Notes: generated from the sequence alone by a model not told the origin. A stretch of 64,000 bases of DNA from Nymphaea colorata (GCF_008831285.2 NC_045139.1:726204-790203), one strand, 5' to 3'; numbered from the stretch's first letter, positions 11,867-25,831 are shown. A program made the numbers and translations.

Positions 11867-12999
11867 GGATACACCAACTCTGCTATAATTTTTTTTAAAA
11901 AAAAAAAAGAAAGAAGGAATGAAGATGTCTTGGAAACGATCAAGTGTATTCTATTTTAATGGTAGCTGACATTATACATGAGAAACACAATCTCTCTCTC
12001 TTTCTCTCTCTTCACCCCTTGGACCTGATCCACTCCCAGCATGACGTCCGGATCACTTAAAGCTGGAATAAAATGTATTTTATGAAAATTTTCTTTCTGC
12101 ACCTACCATTTTGCTGCAAACTTGTTGGTGCGTTCAAATTTCTAGATTTTCTGATATGATCCAACCGTAGCTGATAACTCATAACAAACAAACGCCAAAG
12201 ACTATAAACTGACAAAGAAAACCATGTGGTTTCTTCGCCACGCCGTTTGGTCTTTTGCTCATTTACTATGTTTTTATTCATAATTAGGAGTATTTTTCTT
12301 CTAGATGCCTATTTGAGAGTTACAGGTCAAAGTTGGGCGACTATTATGGAATTCAGAAACGTGAAGCCTGCTTCTCGAGTTAGGAATTAAAAGGTGGACT
12401 CAAATGAAATTTTTCCTGTTTATTATGAAATGTTTGCTTTACCATATCAAGCCGTGATGGAGTGTCGGCTCTACGAGAGCAGTAAAAATCATTATTCAAC
12501 ACTCCAATGAATGAAGTGCTACTATAAGTAATTGGTTGTTCATTTCATTTTCGACGGTAGGTATTATGTGATGTTCTTCTAACTTCTAAACCTTCTCAGG
12601 TTTGACATTATACGAGTCGATACCTCATTGACTTTCAAACTAACAATTCAAACAAAGAGGTAGGTAACATGTTGCTTGGTCAGAATATATAAAAACGAAT
12701 AAAAACATAAAAATACACGAAAGAAAACGGCTTCTGCGGCGGAAAAAAGTAAAAAGAGAAGAAAAAAAGAAAGAAGGCAGCAGGCCGCAGTTCAGGTATA
12801 CCTAAAATATTTTATCAACAGAATTAGTAAGTGTTTTTTAGTTTTTGATTGCATCAACATTCAACTTGGTCTTTAGATCAGAACGATTATTACTAATAGA
12901 CCCATTCTGCAGCCTCTCAATGCCCTTGCTTAAGTCAGAAACCTGAACACTGCTGTGGTAGTTTCACGTGTATCTGCATCTTCAAAAGTTATGAGCCCT

Positions 13000-13075
13000 G
13001 AGCTCTTGCCCTCATCTCCTGTCTTCACCTTATCAAGTTCCATTTTTAAATAACGATAATGTTGTAACTTTGTTT
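13000..13075 (-). pseudogene. Possible relic of a peroxidase 3' exon
   Basis: The minus strand reads AAAAATGGAACTTGATAAGG then TGAAGACAGGAGATGAGGGC, which parallels the peroxidase B codons for [14 protein letters not shown] (AAAATGGGAGAGATTCAGG, then TGAAAACAGGGGATGATGG). The match fades on both sides, the terminal Arg-Cys part is missing and no other exons are seen. It lies 1.2 kb 5' of B on the same strand, so a decayed tandem copy is possible, but about 45 bp of similarity could also be chance. Confidence 0.3.
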
Positions 13076-14777
13076 TTCAAAGAATATTAATATAATTACT
13101 TCCGAAGGAAGATAGATGCTCAATTTCTGTATGGTGATCAGGGGACTTGCATTTCCCTTTCATACTGATCTTAGTCTCCTGAATAGCCTACCAAAATATT
13201 TCTTTGGTCAAGCTCGAAATCTTGATCCTTCCACCTAATGATGGATGCAGATCTATCATCTGCCAATTCACATTGCTAAAATTCCTAAATACCTGCCATC
13301 TGATGATCTCTTCTAACATTGTTAATCAACTGTTCTGTCCCCAACATCAAGACTTCCAGTGATCATGTTATTAATGATCATCATGAAGTCATAAATTCCA
13401 CCACTACACTGTTAGTGGTCTGCTTACAACCTTATTTCCTCAAGTGAGAAGCTGAGTCAGATGATGGCAGAGTTAGATAATAAAATGGTCCTGAACCAAC
13501 CAACTTGGCTGCACAAGAGATGGACTTTACTGAATCCTTGTGCTCTTCTCTTTATTCCATGTTGGAATTAAATTAAGAAAAAGGTTCGGCGGCACTGTTG
13601 TCAGTCCAATAATATCCAAGAAACTCCAATTATGAAAGAACAGCGACAAATTTTTTGTGATCTGTACTCCATTCTTTTGCTCAGATTTGCCTTAATCAAG
13701 TTGACACTAATGATGAAGGCATAATAAAGATACTAGGAGGACACCAATATGATGGTCTATAATGTCACAGTGTTAAGCTGTTGTCAAGAAGTTGGGTCTG
13801 TGTCACCATCATAAAGTTTGTAAAGACAAATGAAGCAAGTCCAGACAGCAAGTTGAATTCTTTGAAAAATGGATGGTATGACCACATGGCTAGTGTGTGT
13901 GTGTGTGTGCGTGCGTGTGTGTGTGTGTGTGTGTGTGTGTATAAAGGGTCTATGCCATAATCATAAAGGATGTGGACACATAAAGCAAGCACAGCCGGCA
14001 AGTTGAATTATTTGGGAAAGGGATTATGAGGGCATGTATATATATATATGGAAAAACTAAACGATTATTCTACATGTAGTAGACATCAGGAGAAACCTAA
14101 GGAGCATATATCCCAAATCACGAGTTCTCAAGCATTAATTAGATATCTTTGGCTTATTAAACATCAGCAACATGTTTGGAGAACAAAAGCTGTTATTTCT
14201 TGTGTTCTGTTTCATATCTATAAACTATAATTTCAATGGCTTTCATGATCACTCGTCACAAGCAGTTTTCTGGAACAAAAAGTCCAACAAAACAACATGA
14301 AAATTGTGACGATAGTGGCCATGATCATGAAAATAGCACCTATAGGCTGAGAGATCAAAATTGCGAGTTTTCAGCATGCGATTCCTCAATTCGTGAGCTC
14401 GAAGCAAGCTTCACTTGGCTTGGTGCATATACGTGTGAAAATTTAACGACGAAACCATTTTAACCGCTTAACTGTGTGATCTTGTAAGACCTGATAGGAA
14501 TTGACTCACATTGAATACTGATCTTTATGCCACTTTGAACACATAAAGACTTAAAGATGGAACCCAGGACAGACTTAGTGTTAAACTTGAACACGAAACA
14601 CAACTATCTTAATTTGATTTGACGTGCGATCTAGAGTTGAGTAGTAAGAGGTTGTTTAATGCACGTAACAGTGGCCGCCGGTGTCCAGTGGACGCACGGC
14701 ACGGGACAGGACAGTAATGGCCATTTTGCTAAATTGGTGGAACAGCGGAACCGAACGGGGCATCCTGTTGACGTGAC

Positions 14778-15057
14778 ATGCTCCCCACTTCCATTTTGTA
14801 GATGAAAACTGATCAGGATAAGTACATGGCAAATAAACACAATAATTGAGTTTAAGATCTGCCCACGATGGGCTAGATCTAGATCCATTCTCTAAATGGA
14901 AGGAATGGTAATATGCTCCCCACTTTCATTTTGAAGATGAAAACTGATCAGGTCAAGATCTGATAAGTACATGGCAAGTAAACACAATAATTGAGTTTCA
15001 GATCTGCCCACGATGGGCTAGATCTAGATCCATTCTCTAAATGGAAGGAATGGTAAT
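14778..15057. repeat. Tandem duplication of a ~140-bp unit
   Basis: Copy 1 (14778-14912) and copy 2 (14913-15057) both run from ATGCTCCCCACTT through GATCTGCCCACGATGGGC to GGAAGGAATGGTAAT. They differ by a few substitutions and a ~10-bp insertion in copy 2. No coding function seen. Confidence 0.9.
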
Positions 15058-15578
15058 ATGTATGGTGAAAGACACGTGTCTGTTTGTAAGAAAGTGCTTT
15101 TGATATATAATGGTAGAAATTGGATTGCGCTTTTCGTATAGCATATCGATTTGTAGCACTATTTCCTGTCAAGCCCTCCTTCAAAATGACTCGCTCTTTC
15201 CCTATATACGTTAGAGTGTGTGACAGTGTGCATGCGTGCGTGCGGGTCTAGAGAGAGAGATCAAATGTTTTTATACAACCCGTAAAAAGGCCAAAACTCT
15301 TCGTGTTCTTAAGAAAATATTTAATTGATTTTACCCAAGGGAGATGCTAGGTTTGATGCTTTAGAGGAATTTTCATCAATGCAAATTATTATCGTTCACT
15401 TTATCACTTTGTAAGCTCTTCGCCAACAAGAGGCTCATTCAATTAGCTAGGGCTTGAACTTAAAACCTTCATTCAATTTGAATACCCAACTCCCTCATGA
15501 TGGTCACCCAATCTATTGGTTGAAAGAAAAATAAGAAAAAGTGATGATATCTCTTACTAGTTTAGATCTTTTTCTCTT

Positions 15579-15583
<5 letters not shown>

Positions 15584-15653
<70 letters not shown>

Positions 15654-15670
15654 GTGTGTGTGTGTGTGTG
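15584..15670. repeat. Compound (AT)n-(GT)n microsatellite
   Basis: About 33 AT units followed by about 10 GT units. The region generates spurious Tyr-Ile repeat ORFs on both strands. Confidence 0.95.
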
Positions 15671-16244
15671 CACGCGCACTCTCTGACTGGAGGCTTGAAC
15701 AACGAATCTTCCTTTTCATTGGTGAATAGTTATACATTCAAGGCCACATCCGTCTATAAGGAACACCATAGGGGAAGGAAAAAAGATTGTAAAACAAGAA
15801 AGAACGGAAAAAAATGAAAATGTGATAGATACGGAAGATGGCCCAGACGAAAAACCTAATAGCAGTAAGGGCTGGGTCTTCGCTGTACGATCAATTCAGG
15901 AAATCAGCTACCTTTGCTATGTATATCGCTCATTTCATGGTCTGCTGTCTTTCAACTTTCAGCCTTCAACCGCCAATCAGCAGTTTCATGAAGTTCACCG
16001 TTATCTTTGGTCCTTTCAGCAGTTTTCATCAGGTCCACCGTTTATCTTTGGTCCTTGAGGTCCCGACTGCCTCAGCAAAATCTACAAGGAAGTGAACCAA
16101 GTGAGTAAATGAATAAGGTAAATGGAACAGGTATCCAAGATTTTAAAAACACACACACACACACACACACACAACAGGGAATGACATGCAATGGAAAAGG
16201 TACAATGGCTGGAGAGATGAAACTTTGAATCACCAAGAAAAGTC

Positions 16245-19200
16245 TCATTTGGGGTGAGATTGTGCAGTCGATTGCTGTAGAATCTCCTTCAGAACCTTTG
16301 CAATTCTTTCTGCCATATGATGCTCCATGAACCTTTCTCGCACTCTTTCATAGCCGGCCCTTCCCATTGTCGCCCTCTGTCCAGCACTTGTTGCGAGTTT
16401 CACAATGTTTTGAGCCAGCGGGGAGACTCCCTCTTTACCTACAGGATGCAAGATTCCTGTTTTTCCATCAAGGACTATCTCTCTGGTGCCACCAGCTGAG
16501 GTACCCTGTTTACATGATGCATGGTTTGAACTTTGAAGCATGTCCTTGAAAGAACAACAGACAGTTCTAGGAAAAAGTTGACATAATTTCCTTTGTTGAA
16601 AAGAGGAACCTAGTCTACAAGAGGCACATCTAGAAGCCAACTTTGACATGTTTTTCGTGACAAAGCAAGTGGTTGTGAATGTGTCCCTTAAGTGGAGACA
16701 TTATAAGTCTATGACTATGATAACCGCAGCAAAGTTTGTACTGTATGTTACTGAAGTACATGTTATTCGTTTACTATCCATCGTTGATGAACAGTGGACA
16801 GTTCATTGAGCCCAAAATACCTTCAAAGGCTTGAAGAATAAGCCGGTTTTTTCAAATTAGGCTATATAAACAGGTTCAATAAAAGAATTTCAATGGCAAA
16901 TAGTGTGCTTAAGCAATATACAAGAAGGACAATACAATGTGAGAAACTGATATTCACTACTTGAAGAATAAATAGAAGAGGGTTTTACAAACCACATCTA
17001 AGAAAAGTGAGTTTTATTACTGAAGATTGTGACCAGGAAAAGGCAATCTCACAAGAACCGCTAGAAGAGATAGAAAAGATGCCGACTGGCTCCCTTTAGA
17101 ATGTTACGCACATGAAGAATTAGAATCCAACCAATAGTATGTGAACATGCTCCAAAGTTCAAACTGTGCATTATGCAACAAATCATTAACATCCAAAATG
17201 TAGCATAAAAGTGGTACACAGAGCACAGCTCCTTAAAACCAACAAAGGGTTATAGATCCAAAACTAAATTTCTATACCATGACACAAAATTCAAGCAAAG
17301 TATCAACTTGAAGAGTGTCTAACCATCCACCTGTTCAGTACTAGTTCATAAGCAACTAAATTAGGAATGTACAGTGAAACTGTGAAGGTGCTCACCAACA
17401 CTGGTAGTTGAAATGCCATCGCTTCAATGGTAATCCTCCCAAAGCATTCTCCTCGGGCCTGCAATGAAAATGAGATTTCCGATACAAATACAACAACAAT
17501 AGTTCACATTAAAGAAACAGATTTTGAAATCAACCACTATGAAAATACCTGAGAATTCTGTACAAGGACATCTATTGCTGCCAAATAAGGAATAACAGAT
17601 AGTGTTTTATTGACAAAAATAACATGTCCTTCAAGCTTTTTCTCTGACACAAACTCGCGCAGTTGTGTCTCAAATTTGGTATGAGCACTCATATCGCTTC
17701 CAACTACTACTGCATACATAGGTGGAGCTTGTAGCTTTTCTTCCCTAATCAATTGAAGGCTTTCAAAGAATGAATGCAGGAACAGGTCTTGACCTTTTCC
17801 CCGTGAAACACCTGAATAATGTTCATGAACTGTTAAAACGTAAAACCTAACAAAGCATAATTTGAATCATGGTTAGCTCCACTCTGAGACAAAATATAAG
17901 GCAGTTAGCCTCCAGTAAATGCCCAAGTATATTTTCACAAGTTCATAGGCTATTTTCTGAAAGATTGCCAGAAAAAAGTAACTAAGTGGTCCATTTATGA
18001 AGGAAAATATGCTGAGGTCAATTTTCAAAGTGAAAGCCACATCATAAGAAAGCTTTTGACAAGCCACTAGTAGCTGCAGCATGTACTATGGATGTCTTTT
18101 ATATCATTGGTTCAAGAGATGACATGGGGATGTGAAACGAAGGTCATGGATGATGGAAAACGCCACTTACAAGAAACAGGTATTTTTTTACACCACCTGT
18201 AAACAAATGTGACAAGGCATCTCCAAATCATGTTCATATTTGACCAACAAATGCATGTATTATTCTCATAAGAAATCAATCACAGAAGTACTAATGCATT
18301 GGACTTCTGCAAGCTAAAACCGGCTTAGAAGAAAATGTTTACTAGTTATAGACCAATGACATTCACTTAGGTATGGTATTTAACCTATCAAACATCCCAA
18401 ATTTCTTAGTGCGCATCCGAAGTATGCTGAACATGTGTCCTCATGGATGCATAGCCATGGATAAACTTACTTGACAGAGATAATTCCGCTAGCCTATTAT
18501 CTGATGAGAATCAAATTTGTAATGTTTTACGGAAATTATCTTGGCACAATTGCTGACTAAGACTAAGAAACTAGGATAGAGCTGCAGCGCTCTGGCATTT
18601 AAGCATAAACAGCTTACTATTTATTATAGCAAAAAGGAGATCTTCACTCCTAACTCCCAATGTTTCTCGTACATGCTCACGTAAGACACGTCTTGCAACA
18701 CTATCTTCAGCAACCTCCATCAATTCTTTGCTGTTTCCAAGATGCACGACATAAGTCTGGGGCATCTTGATCCTGCAAGATGTAATGGATGTAATATGCA
18801 TGTGTTACGGAAGCTTCGGAAAATATGTGAAAGGGCATTGATAAAAAAAACAATGCCAAAGTTCAATATCATATTATGTGATGAGCAAACACACTTTTTT
18901 TTTTCATAGATAAGCATGTGAATTTAGTATATGATCTATCTAGATATTGAAGACTAATTCAATTGCTGTCAGTGATTAAAGCTCTATTAAATACATTATT
19001 TTGCATACCCCAGTCGATCATGAGTCCTATTTTTCCAATATTCTGCAGTTGTATATGAATCAATCATGGCACCAGCAACGAGAGGGAGGTGTTTAACATA
19101 TTCCAGCTTGAAATAGTGCCCTCGCATTTCATGGATCCACCACAATAACTTAGGTAGAACATGAGGAACATCATCTTTCAAATCAGCATCCAACCACTTC

Positions 19201-22200
19201 CCAGCGACAGCAGTGTTCAGAACAACCAAATCAGCTTTAAGTGCAGTATCTGAGGCTTCACTACTCTTAGCAGGAAATACCTAAAAACAAAACTCTTGCT
19301 TACAACATGCATTGGATAACTCATAGGATAGCAATACATTGTGTAATCAATGCCATGGTCAGAATAAAATAGATATACAAAGATGTGCATAAATATTGAA
19401 TTAACAATGTGGATATATATTCAGTCATTCATTTTTCTAGAAAAAATATATATTGCACAGTTTTTTAATGCATTGTACTATATAGGCCAGTATTGAGCTT
19501 CTTTTTTCATTTTGATCATGGACAAGCCTCTCTCGGTTGGGGGACCAGGCCATGCTATTTAATCTGTCAAATCCATTATCTTTCTCCTATATAAAATTCT
19601 AAGTGAAAAAACCCTTGAGATGCAAGAACATTAACCCAGACAAGTGCAGCTGGGGTTTGAACTGCAAGGGCCCTTAATGAGACTTAAATCGTTATGCACT
19701 GGTCCAGTGCACCCTCCCCGCTCCCCCATCCTCTCTCTCCAATTTCACTAAACCTTGGGCTCTGCTGAAGTTAATTTTAGCAACACTCAGAAAGAAAGTA
19801 GTACAAAAAATTTCAAGAAGAGAGTAGAAAAAAGCCTGATGCTTGAGGAAGCGATTCCCAAGTAAAAACATGAGCCTGAGCAAAGTTTTCATAGCCCTCT
19901 TTCCTATGTCCATGACACATCCAGTTGTATTACTTGCAGACAGCCAGTGCTGCTGCATGTCAGTCCTAGCATCCTGAAAATTTTGCCTTTACACCTTGGC
20001 AAAAGATCACTCAAAGGTAGCATTGAAGCAAAACAACATCACTACCCCCAGTCATTGGCAGGCTACAACTATTTTTAATCTACAGACTTTGAATATTAAG
20101 CTGCAAATATCTGTACTTGAAATCAATAAGTACAATACTGAGCTCAGTGTCTCGGGTGCATTACTCGTGAAGAGATCAAAAAAATTATCCAATAGGATGT
20201 TTCTTTTCATCCTCCATCACATTCATTCACAAGCAGGCCATAAACAAACAAAATAAGAAAAGGCTTGTCATTTTTAATATTTGAAGATCTACAGTTTGCA
20301 ATGACTTCTCTTTGCACATGACCATCTAAAGCCATCTACTTGATAAGCAATAGAATCCAGTATTTACCATAAACAAGAAGATATTAGCCTACATTGTAAT
20401 TCTAATTATCATCTTTCAAAATGTACAAACTATTAAAAGAAGCAAATTTTGCATGTTTTGAAGGTTAGGATGGCCCCTTATCATTTCATTGGAAAAAATA
20501 TTACTGACTTAATGTTGCAATGTGTAAGAAACAAAGCAAGCCTTCACTGAAAGCAAGTGAAAGCAGAGCTGAATACTTCTAACATGTAAGAAGAGCTTGC
20601 ACAAGATACTACCTTTTGCATAAAATTAACTTTGGGATTTGATCTAAACATCCCCTAGAGGGATTAGAAACAAATTCTTCAAGCTTCACATAATTTTGGG
20701 GATCCGAAGAAAACATACCTGAACTCCATGTTCCAACATCCTGTGCTCTAAATTGTAAATTACTTCAGATGTTTCGGTAGGTTTTTGGTTAGTAACCCAC
20801 ACAACTTTAGCACCAACATTTCTCAACAGGAATGCCAACTCCATCAGTAGTAAGGGGCCACCTAGACAATGACAATTTTTATGTAAAGGCTAGTTAAAAT
20901 AACGCATACGTGAGTGTGCATGTTTGTCCTCCCACAACACATCCACATACACAGAGATCAGAAGGTACAGTGAAGAAAAATGAAACAGGACCACCTACCT
21001 AAGTTTTTAAAGCTATACAGGCATAGAAGAATGGAATTCTTACTAAAACTTTGTTTAGATTCTGTTGCGTAAAACAATCTAAACATGTAAACATGTTGAG
21101 GTGATATGTTCATAACATCAAGAATGATATAAAATATGCAATATGTTTATGTTTGCTCTTTACAAATACATGATAACTTTGTGTTACTATGCACAAAGAT
21201 TGACAGTGATTTATATACATCCATATCGGAAATCCTTTAAAAAATCATTTATGATATAATGGTATATGAGTAACATGACCAAGCAGCTCAACATCTTGAT
21301 TGAGGTTACTACACGGTGAACTCTGTAACCTCGTGCTTCTCTTTGTTGTTCATTTGGCAGAATGAAACTCAGATCCTTCAATCTCGAATGGTGCTAACAT
21401 GGGTATGTGAAATAGCCAATACACCAGAGTTTCAACTGGTAAATTACATATCCTCAAAAAGTGAGGATCTCTGATCCAATTTGCCTTAAGTTTCATGTAT
21501 CTCTCATTTGGCCAAGACAATGAAGCCAAGTATTGTTTCATGTATCTCAAATCCTCAGGTGTCGTCCCAAATTTGTAGGATTTTGCATTCAGATGATTAT
21601 GTGGAATGTATACCAGTTTTGGACATTTGACGCATGCTTCTATGTACACGCAGAAGACTTATGTGAGTTTTATTTGTTCAGTGGTTTATGTGATTCGTGT
21701 ATGGAGATGCATAATTTAATACTTCCACAGAAACTATTGAATGCTTCTACCCTTTCTGAGATCCAAACTAGACAAACATCGGCAGAAATATAAAGTATCA
21801 AATATCCCATTATGCCACATTTTTTTCATAATGTACCCAAGCAAGCCAGATTTTTCTCCGCGTTTCCATATTTTTTACACTTGCACCTTCATTTTTATCC
21901 AACCTGTACCACTAATCTCCACATTCTTCAAAAAAAATCAATTGGAGATTGACGTTACCGAGCTAATTTCACCCTCCTCCTCATTCTCATTAAACGTGCC
22001 CACCATTTGTTCAAATTCTATGTTCATTTCAAGCTAATTCAAGCATGAACCGTGAGAATTCACTGTTACAATCATTCCCAGCCACTCTTTCTTCTTCAAT
22101 ACATTTTTCTAAATTTCAACCGGTATCTTTCCCATAGAAATTTATTCCTCCCTATATCAGAAGGAATATATTTGTGAACCTTTCGAAAATGGATGTTAAA

Positions 22201-22660
22201 AACAAGAATTCCCATCAATACAATTGTTTATATATCACATTACTGAAATTTTTAACTATTAAAGCAAGAAAGCGTGTCCTTTGGAACGAGGATTTGTTCC
22301 CCCAGATCGTGAATAAAAACTATTTAACAATGAGAGAAACAATCTAGATAGCTAAGCGCAACGAGAGGCAACCTTGAACAGCCAAGACAAATCCGACATA
22401 CCAGAGAGGGAGAGTTCGTGGGACACGAGAAGGACGAGCTTCGATCTCATGAAAGCCAGAGGATTCGGCAGGTCGCTGGGGGTGGACAGTGAATGGGAGC
22501 TAGAGAACAAAGGCGTAAATCGTTCGGGCGCGGGAGAAGTGCAGGAATCGGACGAGGACCGGAGGATGAAGAGGACTCCGGCCGAGACGGAGAGGACGGC
22601 GAGGAAGAGGGGTATCCGCCGCCTCTGGAGGACAGTCCATCCGCCTCCCGATCTCGCCAT
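16245..22660 (-). CDS. GT4-family glycosyltransferase, type II membrane protein
   Basis: Seven exons, 22660-22402, 20861-20719, 19280-19009, 18772-18618, 17811-17549, 17458-17396 and 16505-16245, join in phase to 471 residues. Residues 16-33 (after QRRR) form one membrane anchor, so the catalytic part probably faces the Golgi or ER lumen. LVSHELSLSGGPLLLMELA is the N-terminal Rossmann loop. FAIINSVSRGKGQDLFLHSF starts the C-terminal nucleotide-sugar domain, with LVQNSQARGECFGRITIEAM (the E-x7-E of GT-B retaining enzymes at about residues 368 and 376) and GTSAGGTREIV. This is the family 4 signature; from memory it resembles the Arabidopsis At1g19710/At1g75420 type. Sugar donor and acceptor are unknown. 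Introns 1 and 2 exceed 1.4 kb; intron 1 holds a decayed coding-like stretch. The start is the first ATG before the anchor. Confidence 0.9.
21350..22040 (-). pseudogene. Frame-broken coding relic nested in intron 1 of the glycosyltransferase
   Basis: On the minus strand, coding-like stretches in changing frames follow each other. First is a Glu-rich piece (MNIEFEQMVGTFNENEEEGE), then a piece with LSSLDLRKG. Last comes a 99-codon open stretch (21649-21350) with CVKCPKLVYIPHNHL and MLAPFEIEG. Stops and shifts separate them. The LxxLDL and CPKL words hint at leucine-rich or F-box/LRR ancestry, but that is a guess; I do not recognise the family. It is not part of the glycosyltransferase, whose exons splice around it in phase. 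Confidence 0.35.
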
Positions 22661-25600
22661 TCTTCTAAGATCAGGATGCCGTTGCCATGTTTCGGAGCTC
22701 TCTCTCTCTCGCTCGACACTCCAACAGTGCCGGAGTGGAGCAGGGCGTTCAAGTAGGGGTACGGATATCAGCCGATATTTGGTTCGGACCCAGATTTGGT
22801 TCAGCTGGATCGATACGAAAATGCGGAATTTTCGTTTTCCGGACGTATATTTTGCTTGCAACTTCAAGAAACTTGAAAATGACAAATAAGATATTTTCAA
22901 ACAAAAAAAAATGCTAACGAAATTATAAAATATTATTTAGTGATAGGGAGTAATCCTGAAAAGGAAGTCAATAGAATTTCATTTGGAACTCTTAGTTCAT
23001 GTTTTATGAAAAAAATGAATCTTTTATTACAGATATCACAAAAAAATGTTTTTTCATCATTTCATATGTGTGTGTTTTTTCATGAATTGAGAGATCCCAT
23101 ACAATTAGGTCATGGATAAAATCCAAACCCTTCAAGATTGAATGCTTAAGCACATTTTTGCACAATACAACTATACAGATATGTTCTTAAAAATGTTTGA
23201 TGGAAAACATATATTAAGTTAACAATTTTTTGAGTCAAATAATGTTTTCACAGTAATAGGAAATCAACAGCTTTTATATTATTAAAAACAACTTGAGATG
23301 TGATTTGTTTTATGTTAAATTAGTGTTTATGGACATTCTAGAATGCTCGTTTTTGTTTAAAATATATTTTAACAAAAAATTGAGTCGTCTAGTTTTTTAT
23401 CCCGACCTAAGTGGATTGGGATATGGCTATTTTTCTACATGTATTAGAAAAATGTCATATCTTATTTAGAAAATATGATACAATTATGCCCGACATTTGT
23501 TTACTAAATTTAGAAACAACATATATAATTGCATTGTATTTTTTAAAATAACATAATATTAACACCTAAACCGATTAGGTAATACAATATTCTTAGTATC
23601 AAACAACCTCATATCTCAATATGAAGTCCCTTTTATTTGGGAACCACAAAACAAACAAACACTAGACCCCAGATCTACTGAAAAATAAAGATTCAAGATC
23701 CTCAATATGTGGCCAAAAGCTAAGATTTGAGGTCCGACGGGAAGCAGTGTGACCTCACATAGTTGGACCTAAAATCCTCACGAGTGATCTCACCTCAGAT
23801 CTCATATTCACATTAAGCAAATGCCTACCCAAATAATTTAGTAACAGCTATATATATTGAACCTAATCAAAATTTGCCTTGTCTTTCAAAAAATATTACT
23901 ATATTTTTTTGTATGAACTTAGGGGCCGTTTGATAGCATGGAATTATGGAATTGGAAATATATTTCTGGAAATATATTTCCTGAAAAAAGGAAATGGGAA
24001 AAATATTTTCGATTCCCATTTTGATGAGTGTGTGATAACTCAGAAATATACTTCCAGAAACATATTTCTGTGTTTGATTTTTAAGAAACATATTTTCAGA
24101 TTTCCAGAAATACATATCTTAGTTTGATATAATTTGATATAAGAAACTTATTTTCATTTCATTTCATTTTTTAAGAAATACATATCTTAGTCATCCAATT
24201 CATTTTTTTTATATTTTTTTTATTGAACTCTTATATGTATACTATGCCAACGCTTTTTTATCTGTTTCTCATCAAATACTTATGTGTACTGTGATTGCTT
24301 CCATAAGCATAAGCTTACGAGCCATCGAGAAATTATGAATCCATTCTTCTATTTTACTCAACTTTTATAATCAAACGCTTATATTAGATTTACTGATAGT
24401 CTTTATTTTTTTTTTAATAAGGAAGATGACTAGATGAGTACGTTCGTAAGGAAGTAAGCAACGGTAGAGATTCAACAAGATAAGATGCATGCAAAATGTA
24501 CATGGATTAGATATGCCATGTTATATATTGAATTTTGTCGGCTCAGTTTTAATTAACAAAAATCGGAGTAGTAATCATAATTAGCCTTGGTATTACTTTT
24601 AATAACTGAATTCTGGTTTGAGTTCGATAACATTGGAATTCGACAAAAATTTTAAAAATCCAACCTGATTATATAAACATGTCGGATAGTTGGATGCTAA
24701 TTTATTTAAAAGAGTAAAAATCCAAGTTCGACTTTGAATCTAAAGCCGATCACAAACCCATTTTTGCCTTGGGAAATAGGTGGAGGACGTCCTCTTAATC
24801 TTTCTTGTTTATTAGAAATAGTTGCGTCATTTAAAAGAAACGCAAGTTTTTATGATGAAAAGCACGAAGAATTTTGGCAGTTGCTTAGAGAATTCATCAC
24901 GTAAAAAACTATAAAATCTGAAGAAAAGGTCAATAGTTTTGGGTTAATGAACTCTTGATCCAATTTGTACATTGCATGTCCCATTTTTTTTTTTGTTTCT
25001 TATATTTGGATTTTAATTAAAATTGCACATGTGCGTGTGTGTGTGTGCGCGCGCGCGCATGCGTCTGTGAGCTGAATTCACTCACGCTTCTCTCTCTCTC
25101 TCTCGCCGAGGGTCTCTTCTTGTCATTCCCTCCTTTCCAGGGACGATTTGCACAGTACAGTGCTCTACATTATCGCAGTTCTATGGGAACCTGCTAAACA
25201 ACATGCATTTTTTCCTTGAATTTCTGCTGTTTTGTTCATTTCTTCCCTATCAGATCCCATGTACGTTTTCCTACTTCTCTTTTTTTTGCTTTTCTTTTGT
25301 TCATTTTCTTCAGATTCAGTGAACGGTTTGTCAAATGCAAAATTTCACTGACCACCCAAATCGTTTCTCAGAGAGTTATGCCATATCTCTCTGTACTTAG
25401 GCGGTCTAATTCCAGATCAACTTAGTTGCACCGTCTATTGTGACCGTCAGTATTCCTTAACGAATTTGTAATATTTGTCCGTTCTTTAATGTAGACTGGT
25501 TTGTTCCTAATCCCCCCAAAAAATAAAACTTAAATGGAAACTTTCAGATTTGATATTCATTATTTCAATTTGGAGCTTTTCCTTTTCTCTTTTTGGGCTA

Positions 25601-25831
25601 GACTGGTCGAGCGTTTTGTTTTGCGATTAATTGACAGACATCGGCAAATTTTCTCAGAAATGCGTTCGGGGAGAATATGTTCCAACCAACATCTTAATTG
25701 GGTTTTCCATTTAAGAAGGAGTGTTTTGTGTGTGTCATGGTTTATTTGTGCTCTATGGTTGTGTATGTATATTGTTAGTAACATTACTCTGTGGATGTTG
25801 CAGAGCTTGTTAATGGTGGTAAGCTTCAAGA
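22661..25831. other. Intergenic region between divergent genes C and D
   Basis: Holds the upstream regions of both genes. From 22752 rightward, a sequence starting AGGGGTACGGATATCAGCCG resembles the end of a G/C-rich-ended transposon. A GGGGCCGTTTGATAGC element with internal inverted symmetry lies near 23924-24130. A TG/CG alternating tract (25030-25060) and CT tract (25089-25103) precede the likely leader of gene D. No other gene is supportable. Confidence 0.5.
23924..24130. repeat. Putative transposon remnant with internal hairpins
   Basis: Begins GGGGCCGTTTGATAGCATGG, a start shared by many plant miniature elements. GGAAATATATTTCC-type palindromes follow and are partly repeated inverted toward 24115. 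The right boundary is unclear. Confidence 0.35.

Larger units (their letters stand above)
11870..16244. other. Intergenic region between peroxidase B and glycosyltransferase C
   Basis: No complete gene. It contains CT tracts near 11991, a possible peroxidase 3'-end relic at 13000-13075, GT repeats at about 13894-13940, a ~140-bp tandem duplication at 14778-15057, a long AT/GT microsatellite at 15584-15670 and an AC array at about 16149-16172. The ORFs across the microsatellites are low-complexity artefacts. Confidence 0.6.

Noticed and set aside
12057-16100. Search for an undescribed multi-gene system between B and C
   Set aside because: Only microsatellites, a duplication and a weak relic; no cluster of unknown ORFs with gene-like composition.
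22374-22889. 171-codon plus-strand ORF
   Set aside because: Antisense of glycosyltransferase exon 1, whose GC-rich sequence keeps the other strand open.
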